DNA from: Pristionchus mayeri
Taxonomy: Eukaryota; Nematoda; Chromadorea; Rhabditida; Neodiplogasteridae
NCBI GenBank assembly: GCA_036245805.1
Contig: BTRK01000001.1
Location: 37,088,995 to 37,152,994, forward strand
Direction of reading: 5' to 3'
DNA length: 64,000 nt
The notes beneath the pieces are model-generated. The model was not told where the DNA came from and did no database searches. It was given only the letters and a program-made list of their open reading frames with translations. A program made the translations under genes and the position numbers. Position 1 is the stretch's first letter. The number at the start of each line of letters is the position of its first letter. Positions 57,981 to 64,000 of the stretch are shown piece by piece.

Positions 57981-60900
57981 GCCAAACAGTACGACTTGCA
58001 GGCATAGAGAAAGTCGATCACTTAGTGAAGAACTAGCAGTAGACAATACTTTCAAAAATTTGTCGACGACCGAAGTCCGCTGATTAGGACCAGGTAAAAA
58101 GAAAAAATGATAAAGATGCTGTGCTGATCATTTCCCCGTAGAGAGTGCAGCTCTATTTCAAACAGTACGACTTGCAGGCATCGAGAAAGTCGATCACTTA
58201 GTGAAGAACGAGCCTTAGACAATACTTTCAAAAATTTGTCGACGACCGAAGTCCGCTGATCAGGACCATGTAAAAAGAAAAAATGATAAAGATGCTGTGC
58301 TGATCATTTCCCCGTAGAGAGTGCAGCTCTATTTCAAACAGTACGACTTGCAGGCATCGAGAAAGTCGATCACTTAGTGAAGAACGAGCAGTAGACAATA
58401 CTTTCAAAAATTGCTGATCATTTCCCCGTAGAGTGCTGATCATTTCCCCGTAGAGACAGCAGCTCTATTTCAAACAGTACGACTTGCAGGCATCGAGAAA
58501 GTCGATCACTTAGTGAAGAACGAGCCTTAGACAATACTTTCAAAAATTTGTCGACGACCGAAGTCCGCTGATCAGGACCATGTAAAAAGAAGAGATGATA
58601 AACAGAGTGTGCTGATCATTTCCCCGTAGAGAGTGCAGCTCTATTTCAAAGAGTACGACTTGAAGGCATCGAGAAAGTCGATCACTTAGTGAAGAACGAG
58701 CAGTAGACAATACTTTCAAAAATTTGTCGACGACCGAAGTCCGCTGATTAGGACGAGGTAAACAGAAGAAATGTTAAAGATGCTGTGCTGATCATTTCCC
58801 CGTAGAGAGTGCAGCTCTATTTCAAACAGTACGACTTGCAGGCATCGAGAAAGTCGATCACTTAGTGAAGAACGAGCCTTAGACAATACTTTCAAAAATT
58901 TGTCGACGACCGAAGTCCGCTGATCAGGACCATGTAAAAAGAAGAGATGATAAACAGAGTGTGCTGATCATTTCCCCGTAGAGAGTGCAGCTCTATTTCA
59001 AAGAGTACGACTTGAAGGCATCGAGAAAGTCGATCACTTAGTGAAGAACGAGCAGTAGACAATACTTTCAAAAATTTGTCGACGACCGAAGTCCGCTGAT
59101 TAGGACGAGGTAAACAGAAGAAATGTTAAAGATGCTGTGCTGATCATTTCCCCGTAGAGAGTGCAGCTCTATTTCAAACAGTACGACTTGCAGGCATCGA
59201 GAAAGTCGATCACTTAGTGAAGAACGAGCCTTAGACAATACTTTCAAAAATTTGTCGACGACCGAAGTCCGCTGATCAGGACCATGTAAAAAGAAGAGAT
59301 GATAAACAGAGTGTGCTGATCATTTCCCCGTAGAGAGTGCAGCTCTATTTCAAACAGAACGACTTGCAGGCATCGAGAAAGTCGATCACTTAGTGAAGAA
59401 CGAGCCTTAGACAATACTTTCAAAAATTTTCGACGACCGAAGTCCGCTGATCAGGACCATGTAAAAAGAAGAGATGATAAACAGAGTGTGCTGATCATTT
59501 CCCCGTAGAGACTGCAGCTCTATTTCAAACAGTACGACTTGCAGGCATAGAGAAAGTCGATCACTTAGTGAAGAACGAGCAGTAGACAATACTTTCAAAA
59601 ATTTGTCGACGACCGAAGTCCGCTGATTAGGACCAGGTAAAAAGAAAAAATGATAAAGATGCTGTGCTGATCATTTCCCCGTAGAGAGTGCAGCTCTATT
59701 TCAAACAGTACGACTTGCAGGCATAGAGAAAGTCGATCACTTAGTGAAGAACGAGCAGTAGACAATACTTTCAAAAATTTGTCGACGACCGAAGTCCGCT
59801 GATTAGGACCAGGTAAAAAGAAAAAATGATAAAGATGCTGTGCTGATCATTTCCCCGTAGAGAGTGCAGCTCTATTTCAAACAGTACGACTTGCAGGCAT
59901 CGAGAAAGTCGATCACTTAGTGAAGAACGAGCAGTAGACAATACTTTCAAAAATTTGTCGACGACCGAAGTCCGCTGATTAGGACCATGTAAAAAGAAGA
60001 AATGATAAAGATGCTGTGCTGATCATTTCCCCGTAGAGACTGCAGCTCTATTTCAAACAGTACGACTTGCAGGCATCGAGAAAGTCGATCACTTAGTGAA
60101 GAACGAGCCTTAGACAATACTTTCAAAAATTTGTCGACGACCGAAGTCCGCTGATTAGGACCAGGTAAAAAGAAAAAATGATAAAGATGCTGTGCTGATC
60201 ATTTCCCCGTAGAGAGTGCAGCTCTATTTCAAACAGTACGACTTGCAGGCATAGAGAAAGTCGATCACTTAGTGAAGAACGAGCAGTAGACAATACTTTC
60301 AAAAATTTGTCGACGACCGAAGTCCGCTGATTAGGACCAGGTAAAAAGAAAAAATGATAAAGATGCTGTGCTGATCATTTCCCCGTAGAGAGTGCAGCTC
60401 TATTTCAAACAGTACGACTTGCAGGCATAGAGAAAGTCGATCACTTAGTGAAGAACGAGCAGTAGACAATACTTTCAAGAATTTGTCGACGACCGAAGTC
60501 CGCTGATTAGGACCAGGTAAAAAGAAAAAATGATAAAGATGCTGTGCTGATCATTTCCCCGTAGAGAGTGCAGCTCTATTTCAAACAGTACGACTTGCAG
60601 GCATCGAGAAAGTCGATCACTTAGTGAAGAACGAGCAGTAGACAATACTTTCAAAAATTTGTCGACGACCGAAGTCCGCTGATTAGGACCATGTAAAAAG
60701 AAGAAATGATAAAGATGCTGTGCTGATCATTTCCCCGTAGAGAGTGCAGCTCTATTTCAAACAGAACGACTTGCAGGCATCGAGAAAGTCGATCACTTAG
60801 TGAAGAACGAGCAGTAGACAATACTTTCAAAAATTTGTCGACGACCGAAGTCCGCTGATTAGGACCATGTAAAAAGAAGAAATGATAAAGATGCTGTGCT

Positions 60901-63900
60901 GATCATTTCCCCGTAGAGAGTGCAGCTCTATTTCAAACAGAACGACTTGCAGGCATCGAGAAAGTCGATCACTTAGTGAAGAAAGAGCCTTAGACAATAC
61001 TTTCAAAAATTTGTCGACGACCGAAGTCCGCTGATCAGGACCATGTAAAAAGAAGAGATGATAAACAGAGTGTGCTGATCATTTCCCCGTAGAGACTGCA
61101 GCTCTATTTCAAACAGTACGACTTGCAGGCATAGAGAAAGTCGATCACTTAGTGAAGAACGAGCAGTAGACAATACTTTCAAAAATTTGTCGACGACCGA
61201 AGTCCGCTGATTAGGACCAGGTAAAAAGAAAAAATGATAAAGATGCTGTGCTGATCATTTCCCCGTAGAGAGTGCAGCTCTATTTCAAACAGTACGACTT
61301 GCAGGCATCGAGAAAGTCGATCACTTAGTGAAGAACGAGCAGTAGACAATACTTTCAAAAATTTGTCGACGACCGAAGTCCGCTGATTAGGACCAGGTAA
61401 AAAGAAAAAATGATAAAGATGCTGTGCTGATCATTTCCCCGTAGAGAGTGCAGCTCTATTTCAAACAGTACGACTTGCAGGCATCGAGAAAGTCGATCAC
61501 TTAGTGAAGAACGAGCAGTAGACAATACTTTCAAAAATTTGTCGACGACCGAAGTCCGCTGATTAGGACCATGTAAAAAGAAGAAATGATAAAGATGCTG
61601 TGCTGATCATTTCCCCGTAGAGAGTGCAGCTCTATTTCAAACAGAACGACTTGCAGGCATCGAGAAAGTCGATCACTTAGTGAAGAAAGAGCCTTAGACA
61701 ATACTTTCAAAAATTTGTCGACGACCGAAGTCCGCTGATCAGGACCATGTAAAAAGAAGAGATGATAAACAGAGTGTGCTGATCATTTCCCCGTAGAGAC
61801 TGCAGCTCTATTTCAAACAGTACGACTTGCAGGCATAGAGAAAGTCGATCACTTAGTGAAGAACGAGCAGTAGACAATACTTTCAAAAATTTGTCGACGA
61901 CCGAAGTCCGCTGATTAGGACCAGGTAAAAAGAAAAAATGATAAAGATGCTGTGCTGATCATTTCCCCGTAGAGAGTGCAGCTCTATTTCAAACAGTACG
62001 ACTTGCAGGCATCGAGAAAGTCGATCACTTAGTGAAGAACGAGCAGTAGACAATACTTTCAAAAATTTGTCGACGACCGAAGTCCGCTGATTAGGACCAG
62101 GTAAAAAGAAAAAATGATAAAGATGCTGTGCTGATCATTTCCCCGTAGAGAGTGCAGCTCTATTTCAAACAGTACGACTTGCAGGCATCGAGAAAGTCGA
62201 TCACTTAGTGAAGAACGAGCAGTAGACAATACTTTCAAAAATTTGTCGACGACCGAAGTCCGCTGATTAGGACCATGTAAAAAGAAGAAATGATAAAGAT
62301 GCTGTGCTGATCATTTCCCCGTAGAGAGTGCAGCTCTATTTCAAACAGAACGACTTGCAGGCATCGAGAAAGTCGATCACTTAGTGAAGAAAGAGCCTTA
62401 GACAATACTTTCAAAAATTTGTCGACGACCGAAGTCCGCTGATCAGGACCATGTAAAAAGAAGAGATGATAAACAGAGTGTGCTGATCATTTCCCCGTAG
62501 AGACTGCAGCTCTATTTCAAACAGTACGACTTGCAGGCATAGAGAAAGTCGATCACTTAGTGAAGAACGAGCAGTAGACAATACTTTCAAAAATTTGTCG
62601 ACGACCGAAGTCCGCTGATTAGGACCAGGTAAAAAGAAAAAATGATAAAGATGCTGTGCTGATCATTTCCCCGTAGAGAGTGCAGCTCTATTTCAAACAG
62701 TACGACTTGCAGGCTTCGAGAAAGTCGATCACTTAGTGAAGAACGAGCAGTAGACAATACTTTCAAAAATTTGTCGACGACCGAAGTCCGCTGATTAGGA
62801 CCATGTAAAAAGAAGAAATGATAAAGATGCTGTGCTGATCATTTCCCCGTAGAGAGTGCAGCTCTATTTCAAACAGAACGACTTGCAGGCATAGAGAAAG
62901 TCGATCACTTAGTGAAGAACGAGCAGTAGACAATACTTTCAAAAATTTGTCGACGACCGAAGTCCGCTGATTAGGACCAGGTAAAAAGAAAAAATGATAA
63001 AGATGCTGTGCTGATCATTTCCCCGTAGAGAGTGCAGCTTTATTTCAAACAGTACGACTTGCAGGCATAGAGAAAGTCGATCACTTAGTGAAGAACGAGC
63101 AGTAGACAATACTTTCAAAAATTTGTCGACGACCGAAGTCCGCTGATTAGGACCAGGTAAAAAGAAAAAATGATAAAGATGCTGTGCTGATCATTTCCCC
63201 GTAGAGAGTGCAGCTCTATTTCAAACAGTACGACTTGCAGTCATCGAGAAAGTCGATCACTTAGTGAAGAACGAGCAGTAGACAATACTTTCAAAAATTT
63301 GTCGACGACCGAAGTCCGCTGATTAGGACCATGTAAAAAGAAGAAATGATAAAGATGCTGTGCTGATCATTTCCCCGTAGAGAGTGCAGCTCTATTTCAA
63401 ACAGAACGACTTGCAGGCATAGAGAAAGTCGATCACTTAGTGAAGAACGAGCAGTAGACAATACTTTCAAAAATTTGTCGACGACCGAAGTCCGCTGATT
63501 AGGACCAGGTAAAAAGAAAAAATGATAAAGATGCTGTGCTGATCATTTCCCCGTAGAGAGTGCAGCTCTATTTCAAACAGTACGACTTGCAGGCATCGAG
63601 AAAGTCGATCACTTAGTGAAGAACGAGCAGTAGACAATACTTTCAAAAATTTGTCGACGACCGAAGTCCGCTGATTAGGACCAGGTAAAAAGAAAAAATG
63701 ATAAAGATGCTGTGCTGATCATTTCCCCGTAGAGAGTGCAGCTCTATTTCAAACAGTACGACTTGCAGGCATAGAGAAAGTCGATCACTTAGTGAAGAAC
63801 GAGCAGTAGACAATACTTTCAAAAATTTGTCGACGACCGAAGTCCGCTGATTAGGACCAGGTAAAAAGAAAAAATGATAAAGATGCTGTGCTGATCATTT

Positions 63901-64000
63901 CCCCGTAGAGAGTGCAGCTCTATTTCAAACAGTACGACTTGCAGGCATCGAGAAAGTCGATCACTTAGTGAAGAACGAGCAGTAGACAATACTTTCAAAA
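57981..64000 (-). repeat. satellite array III, inverted, about 34 monomers, runs off the window
   Basis: Same 176-bp monomer in reverse orientation. The unit next to segment M carries the same private variant (GAACTAGCAG) as the ends of arrays I and II. One monomer near 58408-58465 is rearranged: its middle is lost and TGCTGATCATTTCCCCGTAG is doubled. One base is missing near 59427. A 4-monomer (704-bp) higher-order repeat is seen at about 60981, 61685 and 62389. The array continues past 64000. Confidence 0.97.

Noticed and set aside
28000..64000. Short ORFs inside the satellite (for example 58228-58443 and 59407-59598, minus strand)
   Set aside because: The monomer length is not a multiple of three and almost every unit has stops; the longer frames arise only at the rearranged or one-base-deleted monomers.
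1..64000. tRNA, rRNA or snRNA genes
   Set aside because: No convincing B-box or cloverleaf and no rRNA-like blocks were seen on either strand by eye; a covariance-model scan would be decisive.

Overview
The window is eukaryotic and almost certainly from a nematode of the rhabditid/diplogastrid kind. The genes have many short exons with TTTCAG-type acceptors. They include nematode-type 7TM chemoreceptors (Srsx-like and Str-like), several starts sit just downstream of acceptor-like sites that could be used for spliced-leader trans-splicing, and there is a mariner transposon. I cannot fix the species from sequence alone. All exon chains were built by hand by joining open frames across GT-AG sites with matching phase. 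No transcript data were used.

Unique left part (1-25913). The window opens inside a proline-rich gene (+, ends 1312). A gene-poor 3.9 kb stretch with a LINE remnant follows. Next is a complete 19-exon gene (5200-11301, +, 705 aa) for a TMTC4-type membrane protein with TPR repeats, of the ER O-mannosyltransferase family. A mariner copy with intact ends and one in-frame stop lies at 12203-13444. On the minus strand are a divergent caspase-like gene (13941-15360), a 304-aa Srsx-like 7TM receptor (16700-19382) and a 14-exon C2H2 zinc-finger gene (20393-24879, one in-frame stop). A lone serpin C-terminal exon lies on the plus strand at 15634-15702. Many small fold-back (MITE-like) elements are scattered through introns and spacers.

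Repeated right part (25914-64000). This is a young segmental duplication made of four pieces: L (3' half of a Str-like receptor gene), a satellite array, M (3' half of a small type I membrane protein gene) and N (5' halves of both genes, divergently placed). The order is L-sat I-M-N-L'-sat II-M', then an inverted junction at 52279/52280, then inverted L(start)-N-M-sat III running off the window. The satellite monomer is 176 bp. Arrays I and II hold exactly 49 and 39 periods and contain higher-order repeats of 7 and 6 monomers; array III shows a 4-monomer higher-order repeat.

Because the duplication breaks cut through genes, each gene exists in several broken versions. The Str-like gene is full length only at 39867-43767 (356 codons), and even there a TGA interrupts exon 5. 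A 5'-truncated copy lies at 26120-27953 and a 3'-truncated copy at 52280-54379. The type I membrane protein (231 aa, signal peptide, Cys-rich ectodomain, Thr-rich stalk, TM segment) is intact only in the inverted copy (55068-57963). The copy at 36672-39173 has lost 395 bp including one 28-nt exon, and a third copy (50726-51488) keeps only three 3' exons. A possible nested secreted-peptide gene sits antisense in an intron of the Str-like gene.
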